Shown in pieces: positions 42,735 to 51,589 of a stretch of DNA of 64,000 nt. Both the position numbers and the translations under genes were made by a program. The number at the start of each line of letters is the position of its first letter. Position 1 is the stretch's first letter. The stretch comes from Caballeronia temeraria (GTDB lineage: Bacteria; Pseudomonadota; Gammaproteobacteria; Burkholderiales; Burkholderiaceae), in contig NZ_FCOI02000036.1 of the NCBI RefSeq assembly GCF_001544795.2, positions 1-64,000 on the forward strand. The letters are read 5' to 3'. The notes beneath the pieces are model-generated. The model searched no databases. It saw only the letters and a program-made list of their open reading frames with translations, and was not told where the DNA came from.

Positions 42735-43130
42735 CTACCAGATCGTTTTGACGTGCTTGTAGCTTCGAATCTGACGGTCTTTCGTCACTAGCGGAGCGAA
42801 TAACGAGCGCGCCGTCGCGACGATCATGCGGTCCGCGGGGTCACTATGGAACTCGCCGGGCAGATCGCCCGACGCAAGTGCAATATGGCGGTCGATGGGC
42901 ACGAAACGTACGCCTTTAATTCGGCTGATTCTGTCGAACCAGCCGCTGACATCCATGGCCAGCCGGAGTCGGCCCTTCTTGATGAGAAGCATGACCTCCC
43001 ACGCGGTCATCGTCGAGACGACGATTTCGCCTTCTTCCTCCACTTCCCGATCTATCGCGGCACGCGCTGGCTTGCTCAACCCTTTTCCGTCGACCCACCA
43101 AAGAAGCGTGTGAGTATCCAGCACGATCAT
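42735..43130 (-). CDS. vapC: VapC-type PIN-domain toxin
   Basis: The 131-residue PIN-domain ribonuclease has the acidic residues of the Mg2+ site visible in M-I-V-L-D-T-H-T (Asp5), T-A-W-E-V-M and D-P-A-D-R-M-I-V-A-T-A. VapC-type toxins cut tRNA or rRNA. Its ATG at 43130 overlaps the antitoxin stop by 4 bp, so the pair is co-translated. It ends close to the hpnH terminator. The pair is inserted between hpnH and the cstA unit and has no role in either. Confidence 0.88.
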   Translation of the reverse strand: MIVLDTHTLLWWVDGKGLSKPARAAIDREVEEEGEIVVSTMTAWEVMLLIKKGRLRLAMDVSGWFDRISRIKGVRFVPIDRHIALASGDLPGEFHSDPADRMIVATARSLFAPLVTKDRQIRSYKHVKTIW

Positions 43131-43381
43131 GGAAGCATCTCCCAATCCTCCAGGCCTACTGGTTCGAGAGGGTCTTCATAGAACAACACGCTTCCTCGTA
43201 ACTCTTCCAGCGGCGTAAGCGATGAGCTTTCATATCTCCGCACTTCCAGCACCGGTTTTCCATGGTCTGTCACGATCATACGTTCTCCTGTCGATTCCAC
43301 GAGACGGAAGTATTCCAGCGCCTTCGCCTTGAACTCCGATTTCGAAACTCGCTTGACAGTCATGATATCGCCCATAGTCAC
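43127..43381 (-). CDS. Phd/YefM-family antitoxin
   Basis: The 84-residue protein has the Phd N-terminal DNA-binding segment (R-V-S-K-S-E-F-K-A-K-A-L-E-Y-F-R, then G-E-R-M-I-V-T-D-H-G-K-P-V-L) and an acidic C-terminal tail (Y-E-D-P-L-E-P-V-G-L-E-D-W-E) expected to wrap the toxin. The start is uncertain: ATGs at 43381, 43375 and 43363 are all in frame, and none has a strong ribosome-binding site. The 43363 start (M-T-V-K-R-V-S-K) fits the family best. Autorepression by the antitoxin or complex is expected from the family. Confidence 0.85.
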   Translation of the reverse strand: MTMGDIMTVKRVSKSEFKAKALEYFRLVESTGERMIVTDHGKPVLEVRRYESSSLTPLEELRGSVLFYEDPLEPVGLEDWEMLP

Positions 43382-43447
43382 ATTCAGGTAGTCATTTTAT
43401 CCTCGTCCGATTGGAATAGGCAAAACGGACATTCCTCATCCGCCAAC

Positions 43448-43478
43448 AAAAAAACGCGACGGCTCCCACCGTCGCGTT
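43448..43478 (-). terminator. Rho-independent terminator of cstA and its small partner
   Basis: On the minus strand, a perfect 10-bp stem (43469-43478 with 43453-43462) and 6-nt loop is followed by a run of at least seven T. It lies 30 bp after the stop of the small YbdD-like gene. Confidence 0.9.
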
Positions 43479-43508
43479 TCTCATCACCCGCCGCCAGTCA
43501 GCATCGAC

Positions 43509-43703
43509 TCAACAGCATTTCCCCGCTCCCGACCCATACCGCGCCTCCTGCCGCTCGCGGAAAAACTCCGCGTAGCTCATCGCCGGCTTGTCGGGATGCG
43601 TCGTCTGAATGTGCGTGACGTACGCGTCGTAATCAGGCATGCCGACCATCAGGCGCATCGCCTGGCCGAGATACCGCCCTGCCTGTCGAAGATCGGTGAA
43701 CAT
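43509..43703 (-). CDS. YbdD/YjiX-family CstA-associated small protein
   Basis: The 64-residue protein matches the short YbdD/YjiX family that is almost always encoded directly after cstA (G-Q-A-M-R-L-M-V-G-M-P-D-Y-D-A-Y, H-P-D-K-P-A-M-S-Y-A-E-F-F). It ends in Gly-Lys-Cys-Cys. AAGGAG at the cstA stop serves as its ribosome-binding site. It starts 11 bp after cstA. The family appears to be needed for peptide or pyruvate uptake together with CstA; its exact function is unknown. Confidence 0.9.
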   Translation of the reverse strand: MFTDLRQAGRYLGQAMRLMVGMPDYDAYVTHIQTTHPDKPAMSYAEFFRERQEARYGSGAGKCC

Positions 43704-43714
43704 CGCTCGACTCC

Positions 43715-45799
43715 TTAGTGGCCCGCACGCACCGCGGTGGACGCGCCGGAAGGCATCGCTTCGAACGGCGTCTCGCGCACCGTCGGCTTCGCCTCGCGAC
43801 GCGCGCGCAGCACCGCCAGCACGCCGTACACCGCAATGCTCAACACGACGAAGATGAACAGGCCGGCGAGCGCCGCATCGACGTAATCGTTGAAGATGAT
43901 CCGCTGCATCTCCGCGAGCGACTTCGCCGGGGCCAACACCTTGCCCGAATCGTAGGCGTCCTTCAGCTTGCCCGCGTGCGCGAGGAAGCCGACCTTCGGA
44001 CTCGCGTCGAAGATTTTCTGCCAGCCGGCCGTCAACGTGCAGATGAGCAGCCACGCGGTCGGCACGAGCGTGACCCACGCGTAGCGCTCGCGCTTCATCT
44101 TGAACAGGACGACGGTGCCGAGCATCAGCGCGATGCCCGCGAGCATCTGGTTCGAGATGCCGAAGAGCGGCCACAGCGTGTTGATGCCGCCGAACGGATC
44201 GACCACGCCCTGATACAGGAAGTAGCCCCACGCGGCGACGCACAGCCCCGTCGCGATGAGATTGGCCGGCAGCGATTCCGTGCGGCGCAGCGCCGGATGG
44301 AACGTGCCGAGCAAGTCCTGCAGCATGAAGCGGCCGGCGCGCGTGCCCGCATCGACGGCGGTCAGGATGAAAAGCGCCTCGAACAGAATGGCGAAGTGAT
44401 ACCAGAACGCCATCATCGCCGGGCCGCCGACGACCTGATGAAGAATGTGCGCCATGCCGACCGCGAGCGTCGGCGCGCCGCCGGCACGCGCGACGATGGT
44501 CGTTTCGCCGACCGCCTTCGCCGTCGACGTCAGCATCTCGGGCGTCAGCACGAAGCCCCAGCTCGAGACGGTCTGCGCGACCGCTTCCGGCGTCGAGCCG
44601 AGCAGCGCGGCCGGGCTGTTCATCGCGAAGTACACGCCCGGCTCGATCACGCAGGCGGCGACGAGCGCCATCATCGCGACGAACGATTCCATCAGCATCG
44701 CGCCATAACCGATGAAGCGCATGTTGACTTCGTTGTCGATCATCTTGGGCGTCGTGCCCGACGAGATCAGCGCGTGGAAGCCCGACACCGCGCCGCACGC
44801 GATCGTGATGAAGAGGAACGGGAACAGGTTGCCCGACCACACCGGCCCGCTGCCGTCGACGAACTTCGTGAACGCCGGCATCTTCAGCTCGGGCGCGACG
44901 ATCAGAATGCCGATCGCGAGGCCGAGGATCGTGCCGATCTTGAGGAACGTCGACAGATAATCGCGCGGCGCGAGCAGCAGCCACACCGGCAGCACCGACG
45001 CGACAAAACCGTAGCCGATCAGAATCCACACGAGCTGCACGCCGGTGAACGTGAAGAACGGCGCGAGCGTCGGCGATGCGGCGACCTGCCCGCCGTAGAC
45101 GATCGCGGCCATCAGCCCGATAAAGCCGATGATCGACACCTCGCCGATGCGCCCCGGACGGATGTAGCGCGTATAGACGCCCATGAAGAGCGCGATCGGA
45201 ATCGTCGCGGCGACCGTGAACGTGCCCCACGGCGAATTCGTCAGCGCCTTCACGACGATCAGCGCGAGCACCGCGAGAATGATCACCATGATGAGGAACG
45301 CGCCGAAGAGCGCGATCACGCCGGGCACGGTGCCCAGTTCCATCTTGATGAGATCGCCGAGCGAGCGGCCGTCGCGGCGCGTCGAGATGAACAGGACGAC
45401 GAAGTCCTGCACCGCGCCCGCGAACACCACGCCGCCGAGAATCCACAGCATGCCGGGCGTGTAGCCCATCTGCGCCGCCAGCACCGGGCCGACGAGCGGA
45501 CCCGCGCCCGCGATCGCCGCGAAGTGATGGCCGAACAGCACGAACTTGTTGGTCGGCACGTAATCGAGGCCATCGTTATGACGAACGGCAGGCGTCATGC
45601 GCAGGCCGTCGAGTTGCAGCACTTTCGTCGCGATGAAGCGCGAATAGAAGCGGTAAGCGATGAGATAAACGCAGACCGCCGCAATGACGATCCATAGTGC
45701 GCTGATCCGCTCGCCGTGCGCGAGCGCGATGGTGCCGAATGCGAACGCGCCCAATAGCGCGAGCGCGATCCAGACCAGGAATCCGGAAGCCCGATTCAT
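43715..45799 (-). CDS. cstA: Carbon starvation protein CstA (pyruvate/peptide transporter)
   Basis: The 694-residue membrane protein has about 16-18 helices of the CstA/BtsT family, which imports pyruvate and is linked to peptide use under carbon limitation. Typical segments are R-H-N-D-G-L-D-Y-V-P-T-N-K near residue 75, followed by F-G-H-H-F-A-A-I-A-G-A-G-P-L-V-G-P. It is divergent from a cache-domain sensor kinase and NarL-type regulator, with a 157-bp shared promoter region, so that pair is the likely controller. This resembles, by analogy only, the E. coli BtsSR-BtsT pairing. Confidence 0.95.
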   Translation of the reverse strand: MNRASGFLVWIALALLGAFAFGTIALAHGERISALWIVIAAVCVYLIAYRFYSRFIATKVLQLDGLRMTPAVRHNDGLDYVPTNKFVLFGHHFAAIAGAGPLVGPVLAAQMGYTPGMLWILGGVVFAGAVQDFVVLFISTRRDGRSLGDLIKMELGTVPGVIALFGAFLIMVIILAVLALIVVKALTNSPWGTFTVAATIPIALFMGVYTRYIRPGRIGEVSIIGFIGLMAAIVYGGQVAASPTLAPFFTFTGVQLVWILIGYGFVASVLPVWLLLAPRDYLSTFLKIGTILGLAIGILIVAPELKMPAFTKFVDGSGPVWSGNLFPFLFITIACGAVSGFHALISSGTTPKMIDNEVNMRFIGYGAMLMESFVAMMALVAACVIEPGVYFAMNSPAALLGSTPEAVAQTVSSWGFVLTPEMLTSTAKAVGETTIVARAGGAPTLAVGMAHILHQVVGGPAMMAFWYHFAILFEALFILTAVDAGTRAGRFMLQDLLGTFHPALRRTESLPANLIATGLCVAAWGYFLYQGVVDPFGGINTLWPLFGISNQMLAGIALMLGTVVLFKMKRERYAWVTLVPTAWLLICTLTAGWQKIFDASPKVGFLAHAGKLKDAYDSGKVLAPAKSLAEMQRIIFNDYVDAALAGLFIFVVLSIAVYGVLAVLRARREAKPTVRETPFEAMPSGASTAVRAGH

Positions 45800-45956
45800 G
45801 GCGTCTCCTTAGTTATTGACCCGTGCGGGCCGATGATCGCGCCGTGATAGCGCATTGGGCGGTAGTATTCGCTTTCGCCCGCGCGCTTACAAGCGCATAA
45901 CTACGTATGCGCGCTACGTGGCTTCACGTAGCGGAAAACCCTGTATCGATGGTTCG

Positions 45957-47384
45957 ATGAGTCTCAAGGCCAAGATCTTCCTCCTCGCGATCGTGCCGTT
46001 CGCGCTGGCGATCGGCGGGATCGGCTACGGCGTGCGCCAGCAGGCGCAGTCGCTTGCCGAAGCGCAGCACGATACGACGCAGGCCGCGTACATGTCGAGC
46101 AAGGAAATCGAGCTGCGGCATTACGTCGAGATCGCGAAAAGCGCCATCGCGCCCTACTACGACGCCCCCGCCGGCGATCCGCGCAGCGACGACGAACGCC
46201 GCCGCCTCGCGCTCGACGCGCTGCAACGGCTCGACTTCGGCCAGGACGGCTACTTTTTCGTCTACACGATGCACGGCCTGTCGCTCATGCACCCGCGCCA
46301 GCCGGATCTCGTCGGCCGCGATCTCTGGCTGATGCGCGATCCGAACGGCGCGCTGACCATCCAGGAACTGATCCAGCAGGCGTCCAAAGGCGGCGGCTAC
46401 GTGCGCTACGTCTGGCGGCGGCCGTCCACCGGCTTGCTCGCGCCGAAGCTCGGCTATGTCGTGCCGCTCGAACGCTGGGGCTGGATGATGGGCACGGGCA
46501 TCTATCTGGAAGACGTCAACGCGACGCTCGCGCGCATCGATGGGCAGGCGGCCGCGAACATCGAACGCACGCTCATGTGGATCGGCGCGATTGCGCTCGC
46601 GGCGCTCGCCATCATCGCGATGTGCGGCGCGGTGCTCAACATCAGCGAGCATCGCAGCGCGGACGCGAAGCTGAAGCGCCTCGCGCGGCAAGTCGTGGAT
46701 TCGCAGGAACAGGAACGCGCGCGGCTGTCGCGCGAGCTGCACGACGGCATCAGCCAGATGCTCGTCTCGGTGAAGCTGCTGCTCGAATCGGCGCTCGCGC
46801 GTTTCGAACGCGGCGCGGCGCGCGAGCCGACCGCGGAGGCCGCGCTCGCGACGAGCCTCGGACGTCTTTCCGGCACGCTGCGCGAAGTGCGCCGCATCTC
46901 GCATGCGCTGCGTCCCGCGATGCTCGACGATCTCGGCCTCGCCGCCGCGCTCGAACAACTCGCGCGCGAATTCGACGGGCAGGACGGCATCGACGTGCGC
47001 TTCGAATCGATGGCCGATGGCAAGCCTTGTGCGCCGCAGCGCGCGACGCTGCCCGATCCCGTCAACACCGTGCTCTTTCGCATCGCGCAGGAAGCGCTGA
47101 CCAACATCGCGCGGCACGCGCAGGCGTCGCGCGCGGCGCTCACGCTCGATATTTCGACGCACGCCGTCACCCTCGACATCACCGACAACGGCCGCGGCTT
47201 CGACGCGCACGACGCGTTCTCCGATCCGGCGAGCGGCATCGGACTGCGCAACATGCGCGAGCGGCTCGACACGCTCGGCGGCACGCTCGCAATCAGCTCG
47301 CAGCCCGGCCTCACGTCAGTCGCGGCGAGCGTGCCCTTGCCGCTCGCCGCCCCGAATCTTCAAGGACATACCCATGAGCGCTGA
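45957..47384 (+). CDS. Cache-domain sensor histidine kinase next to cstA
   Basis: The 475-residue protein has an N-terminal membrane helix, a periplasmic single-cache domain (sCache_2-like: F-G-Q-D-G-Y-F-F-V-Y-T-M-H-G, L-M-H-P), a second helix near residues 205-228, a HisKA_3 helix with phosphoacceptor His (S-R-E-L-H-D-G-I-S-Q-M) and a HATPase domain (G-I-G-L-R-N-M-R-E-R). sCache_2 domains often bind short organic acids such as pyruvate or acetate, which fits the divergent cstA. I chose the ATG at 45957; the GTG-opened frame at 45855 adds an unlikely basic leader. It overlaps the regulator gene by 11 bp. Confidence 0.9.
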   Translation: MSLKAKIFLLAIVPFALAIGGIGYGVRQQAQSLAEAQHDTTQAAYMSSKEIELRHYVEIAKSAIAPYYDAPAGDPRSDDERRRLALDALQRLDFGQDGYFFVYTMHGLSLMHPRQPDLVGRDLWLMRDPNGALTIQELIQQASKGGGYVRYVWRRPSTGLLAPKLGYVVPLERWGWMMGTGIYLEDVNATLARIDGQAAANIERTLMWIGAIALAALAIIAMCGAVLNISEHRSADAKLKRLARQVVDSQEQERARLSRELHDGISQMLVSVKLLLESALARFERGAAREPTAEAALATSLGRLSGTLREVRRISHALRPAMLDDLGLAAALEQLAREFDGQDGIDVRFESMADGKPCAPQRATLPDPVNTVLFRIAQEALTNIARHAQASRAALTLDISTHAVTLDITDNGRGFDAHDAFSDPASGIGLRNMRERLDTLGGTLAISSQPGLTSVAASVPLPLAAPNLQGHTHER

Positions 47385-48012
47385 AACCGCCCGCATCATT
47401 CTCGTGGACGACCATCCGCTCGTGCGCGACGGCTTGCGCGCGCGCCTCGACTCCGTGCCGCATCTCGCCGTGATCGGCGAGGCCGGCAGCGCAAAGGAAG
47501 CGCTCGCGCTCGCCGCCGACGAATCGAACCCGCCCGATCTCGCGCTGATGGACGTCGGCATGGCCGGCATGAGCGGCATCGAATTGGCCGCGCTCTTTCA
47601 CGAGCGGCATCCGGGCATCCGCGTGCTGATGTTGTCGATGCACGACAACGTGGAATACGTCAAGCAGGCGGTGCGCGCGGGCGCGAGCGGCTACGTGCTG
47701 AAGGATTCGCCCTCCGCCGAGATCATTCAGGCGATCGGCGCGGTGCTCGCCGGCAAGACGTTCTTCAGCGCCGGGCTCGCGGCGCGCATGATCCAGGCAC
47801 AGTCGATGCAGACGCCGCTCGAACGCCTGACGCCGCGCGAGCTGGACATTCTGGATGCGCTCGCCGAAGGCTTATCGAGCAAGCAGATTGCGCAGCAGCA
47901 CGGGCTGTCGGTGCGCACGGTGGAAACGCATCGGCAGAATATGAAGCGCAAACTGGACATTGACGGACAGGCCGAGCTAATCAAGTTCGCGGTGGAGCAC
48001 CGCCGCACCTGA
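47374..48012 (+). CDS. NarL/LuxR-family response regulator paired with the cache kinase
   Basis: The 212-residue protein has an N-terminal receiver (D12, D13 and likely phosphoacceptor D60 in A-L-M-D-V-G-M-A-G) and a C-terminal LuxR-type helix-turn-helix (L-T-P-R-E-L-D-I-L-D-A-L-A-E-G). Its start lies 11 bp inside the kinase gene, so the two are co-translated and form a cognate pair. The likely targets are cstA and its partner across the shared promoter region. It converges on hpnM with a 30-bp gap. Confidence 0.93.
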   Translation: MSAETARIILVDDHPLVRDGLRARLDSVPHLAVIGEAGSAKEALALAADESNPPDLALMDVGMAGMSGIELAALFHERHPGIRVLMLSMHDNVEYVKQAVRAGASGYVLKDSPSAEIIQAIGAVLAGKTFFSAGLAARMIQAQSMQTPLERLTPRELDILDALAEGLSSKQIAQQHGLSVRTVETHRQNMKRKLDIDGQAELIKFAVEHRRT

Positions 48013-48042
48013 AGCCCGGCCCGGCCGGAAGACGCGAGAACG

Positions 48043-48660
48043 TCAGCCCGCCGAACGGGCGTTGTGCTCGGACAGGAACTTGATGAGACCGTCGACGCCG
48101 CCCTTTTGCAACTGACCGGCGAATTGTTGCTGATAGACCTGGATGAGCCATGCGCCCATCATATCGATGTCGTAGATTTTCCAGCCCTGCGGGGTTTTCT
48201 CCAGGCGATAGCGCACCGGATTGTCGCCGCCCGTGGACACGACGTGCGATTCGACGACGGCGTCCTTCGCGCTGGCGTCGATGCTCGGCGCATCGAACTT
48301 GAACTTCACGTCCTGATCGCGCAATTGCGCCAGCGACGCCGCGTACGTGCGAACGAGCAAGGTCTGGAACTGGTCGTAAAGCTGCTTCTGCTGATCGGGC
48401 GTGGCGCTCGCCCACGCCTTGCCGACCGCGATGCGCGTCGTGCGCTGGAAGTCGGTGGCGGGCAGGAAGCGCGTTTCGACGAGCTGCGTGATCTTCGCCA
48501 TGTCGCCGCCGCGCGCCTGCGGATCGGCTTTCATCGCGTTGACCGTGCCTTCGACGGCATTCTTGACGACGGCATCGGGACTCGTTTGTGCGAGTGCCTC
48601 GCCTGCAAAGGACATCGAGGCGAGGAAAAAAGCAAGGCAAATGGACAGATAGCGTTTCAT
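48043..48660 (-). CDS. hpnM: Hopanoid biosynthesis-associated HpnM (MlaC/Ttg2D family periplasmic protein)
   Basis: The 205-residue exported protein has a signal peptide (K-R-Y-L-S-I-C-L-A-F-F-L-A-S-M, cleavage near A-L-A-Q) and the MlaC lipid-binding fold (R-F-L-P-A-T-D-F-Q-R-T-T-R-I-A-V-G, K-I-Y-D-I-D-M-M-G-A-W-L). The subfamily found in hopanoid loci is called HpnM and is thought to carry a lipid, perhaps hopanoid, across the periplasm. It is divergent from hpnN with 268 bp between, so the two may share regulation. An alternative is the MlaC of the phospholipid system, but that gene normally sits with mlaFED. Confidence 0.85.
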   Translation of the reverse strand: MKRYLSICLAFFLASMSFAGEALAQTSPDAVVKNAVEGTVNAMKADPQARGGDMAKITQLVETRFLPATDFQRTTRIAVGKAWASATPDQQKQLYDQFQTLLVRTYAASLAQLRDQDVKFKFDAPSIDASAKDAVVESHVVSTGGDNPVRYRLEKTPQGWKIYDIDMMGAWLIQVYQQQFAGQLQKGGVDGLIKFLSEHNARSAG

Positions 48661-48928
48661 GGCACCCGTTCTCTGATCAGGTTTGGTGGCGCGGGTTGTG
48701 CGAGTTGTGCGGCCTTCGGACCTTACTGCAACGGTCAGACGGCTGCGGGTCAGTATACCGACACCGCAGCGCCGCAACAGTTCAAGCAGGGCGCGTCCGG
48801 TGCGCCCGGTATACTTGCGCGGCACCTCGCGCCGTTTCATGGAAATGATCCGGAATCCGGCGGTCGGCATCATGCAATTCGCGCGTTCGCACGCGCCAAA
48901 ATAACAGGGCACCCCAGGTAGCGTCTTC

Positions 48929-51589
48929 ATGCTGACGTCCAACATTACTCGCTTCGTCACCCTCGCCATCCGCCGGCCGGCGTGGATTATCGCCGTTTCG
49001 CTCCTGCTCGGCGTGCTGTCCACGATTTATGTCGTCCATCACTTCAAAATCAGCACCGACGTCAGCCAGCTCATCGAGGCCGAGCCGGAGTGGGCGGCGC
49101 GCAGCAAGGCGATCGACGAGGCGTTTCCGCAGCGCGGCGCAACGCTGCTGATCGTCGTCGAGGCGCCCGGCCAGGAATTCGCCGATGCCGCCGCGAACGA
49201 ACTCGCCGCCGCGCTCGCGAAGGAGCCGGAGCGCTTCAAGTCGGTGTCGCAACCCGCGGGCGGCGCGTTCTTCGAGCACAACGGATTGCTTTATCTGCCG
49301 GCGGACAAGGTCGCGCAGACCACGAAGCAACTCGCGCAGGCGCGCCCGCTCATCAACACGCTCGCGCACGATCCGACGCTCACCGGCCTCGCGCAGACGC
49401 TCAACACGACGCTCAATCTGCCGCTGACGCTCGGACAGGTCAATCTCGGCCAGATGGCGGGTCTGCTCGGCAAGAGCGCCGCCGTGCTCGACCGCGTGCT
49501 GGCGAATCAGCCGGCCGCGTTCTCGTGGCGCGGCCTCGCGGATTCGTCGCCAAACGACGCACCCGGCCGCGCGTTCATCACGGTGCTGCCGGAGCTCGAC
49601 TTCAATGCGCTGAAGGCGGCGGCGGGCACGTCGGAAGAGATTCGCGCGAAGGCCGCGCAGCTCGGCATCGACAAAAAGTATGGCGCGACGCTGCATCTGA
49701 CCGGCGCGCAACCGCTCGCCGACGAGGAGTTCGCCTCCGTGCAGGACGGCGCCGTGCTCAACGGCGTGCTGACTTTCCTCGTCGTGCTGATGATTCTGTG
49801 GGTCGCGCTGCGCTCCAAGCGCATGATCTTCGCGGTGTTCGTCACGCTCTTCGTCGGGCTCGCGATCACCGCGGCGCTCGGCCTCATGATGGTCCACGCG
49901 CTCAACATGATCTCGGTTGCGTTCATGGTGCTGTTCGTCGGACTCGGCGTGGACTTCGGCATTCAGTTCGGCGTGAAGTATCGCGAGGAGCGCTACAAGC
50001 ACAAGCGGCTCGACGTGTCGCTCGCGGAAACCGCGCGCCACGTCGCGGTGCCGCTCACGCTCGCCGCCGCCGCGACCGCCGCGAGCTTCTTCTCGTTCCT
50101 GCCGACCGCGTATCGCGGCGTGTCGGAACTGGGGCTGATCGCGGGCGTCGGCATGTTCGTCGCGTATGCCACCAACATGACGCTGCTGCCCGCGCTCATC
50201 AAGGTGTTCGCGCCACCGGGCGAAGCGCACTCGCCGGGCTTTCCGGTGCTCGCGCCCGTCGACGAATTTCTCGACAAACATCGCAAGCCGGTGCTGATCG
50301 GCACGCTCGTCGTCGTGATCGGCGCGCTGCCGCTGCTCTTCAATCTGCGTTTCGACTTCAATCCGCTGCATCTGAAAGACCCGCACACCGAGTCGATGGC
50401 GACACTCATCTCGCTTCAGGACTCGCCCGAAGGCGCGGTGAACGACGTCGCCGTGCTCGCGCCCTCGCTCGCCGATGCGGACGCGATTGCCGCGAAGCTG
50501 CGCAAGCTGCCGGAAGTCGGCAGCGCGACGACGCTCTCGTCGCTCATCCCCGCCGATCAGCCGCAGAAGCTCGAACTCATCAAGGTTGCTGCCGATCAAC
50601 TGTTGCCCGCGCTCGATCAGCAGACGGCCGCGCCCGTGACGGATGCGGTGCGTGTCGCGGCGTTGAAGCGCGTGTCGAGCCAGTTGTCGCTCGCCGCCGA
50701 CGAGCATCCCGGCCCCGGCGACAAGGAAGCGAAGCACCTGTCCGAAACGCTCGCCAAGCTGGCGCAGGCCGACGCCGCCACGCGCGACCGCGCCGAGCAA
50801 GCGATGGCCGAGCCGCTGCGTCTCGCGCTCGCGCATCTGCGCGCGCTCCTCACGCCTGAGCAGATCACGCGCGACACGCTGCCGCAGCAGATGAGCGCGT
50901 CGTTCGTGACGCCGAAGGGCCAGGCGCTCGTCGACATCGCACCGAAAATCCCGCCGGGCGTCGATCCCAACGACGACGCGCTGCTCGCCCGTTTCGCCGA
51001 TGCCGTGCAGAAAGCCGAGCCCGATGCGATCGGCGGGCCGATCTCGGTGCGCCATTCGGCGGAAACCATCATCAAGGCGTTCGAGCAGGCGGCGCTCTAC
51101 TCGCTGATCGCGATCGCGGTGCTGCTCTGGATCGCGCTCCGCCGTTTCGGCGATGTTCTGCGAACTTTGGTACCGTTGCTCGTTTCCGCGATCGTCACGC
51201 TGGAGTTGTGCGTCGTGTTCCGGATGCCGCTCAACTTCGCGAACATCATCGCGTTGCCGCTGATGCTGGGCGTCGGCGTCGCGTTCAAGATCTATTTCGT
51301 GATGGCGTGGCGGTCCGGCCAGACGCGGCTGCTACAGTCCAGCCTCACGCATGCCGTTATGTTCAGTGCGGCCACGACCGCGACGGCGTTCGGCAGCCTC
51401 TGGTTTTCCCATCATCCGGGCACGTCCAGCATGGGGCGGCTGCTGGCGCTGTCGCTCTTTTGCACGCTGATCGGCGCGGTGGTGTTCCAGCCGGTGCTGA
51501 TGGGCAAGCCGCGCAGGGTGCGCGCGGCGGCGCGAGCGAAGCTCAGGGCGGCGCAACGCCATGACAACCTAAGAGGAATTGAAGAATGA
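48929..51589 (+). CDS. hpnN: Hopanoid transporter HpnN (MMPL/RND family)
   Basis: The 886-residue inner-membrane transporter has two sets of one plus five helices and two large periplasmic loops, as in the MMPL/RND family. HpnN moves hopanoids toward the outer membrane in Rhodopseudomonas and Burkholderia. The start M-L-T-S-N-I-T-R-F-V-T-L-A-I, the loop motif F-K-I-S-T-D-V-S-Q-L-I and the helix-4-region G-L-G-V-D-F-G-I-Q-F-G-V-K-Y-R-E-E-R are characteristic. Its stop overlaps mlaA by 4 bp (ATGA), so transporter and outer-membrane lipoprotein are made together. Confidence 0.93.
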   Translation: MLTSNITRFVTLAIRRPAWIIAVSLLLGVLSTIYVVHHFKISTDVSQLIEAEPEWAARSKAIDEAFPQRGATLLIVVEAPGQEFADAAANELAAALAKEPERFKSVSQPAGGAFFEHNGLLYLPADKVAQTTKQLAQARPLINTLAHDPTLTGLAQTLNTTLNLPLTLGQVNLGQMAGLLGKSAAVLDRVLANQPAAFSWRGLADSSPNDAPGRAFITVLPELDFNALKAAAGTSEEIRAKAAQLGIDKKYGATLHLTGAQPLADEEFASVQDGAVLNGVLTFLVVLMILWVALRSKRMIFAVFVTLFVGLAITAALGLMMVHALNMISVAFMVLFVGLGVDFGIQFGVKYREERYKHKRLDVSLAETARHVAVPLTLAAAATAASFFSFLPTAYRGVSELGLIAGVGMFVAYATNMTLLPALIKVFAPPGEAHSPGFPVLAPVDEFLDKHRKPVLIGTLVVVIGALPLLFNLRFDFNPLHLKDPHTESMATLISLQDSPEGAVNDVAVLAPSLADADAIAAKLRKLPEVGSATTLSSLIPADQPQKLELIKVAADQLLPALDQQTAAPVTDAVRVAALKRVSSQLSLAADEHPGPGDKEAKHLSETLAKLAQADAATRDRAEQAMAEPLRLALAHLRALLTPEQITRDTLPQQMSASFVTPKGQALVDIAPKIPPGVDPNDDALLARFADAVQKAEPDAIGGPISVRHSAETIIKAFEQAALYSLIAIAVLLWIALRRFGDVLRTLVPLLVSAIVTLELCVVFRMPLNFANIIALPLMLGVGVAFKIYFVMAWRSGQTRLLQSSLTHAVMFSAATTATAFGSLWFSHHPGTSSMGRLLALSLFCTLIGAVVFQPVLMGKPRRVRAAARAKLRAAQRHDNLRGIEE

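Noticed and set aside
43718..45697. 659-codon plus-strand frame opposite cstA
   Set aside because: Arg/His/Asp-rich shadow; CstA on the other strand is certain.
48782..51055. 757-codon minus-strand frame opposite hpnN
   Set aside because: Antisense shadow of an MMPL transporter with alanine- and leucine-rich helices.
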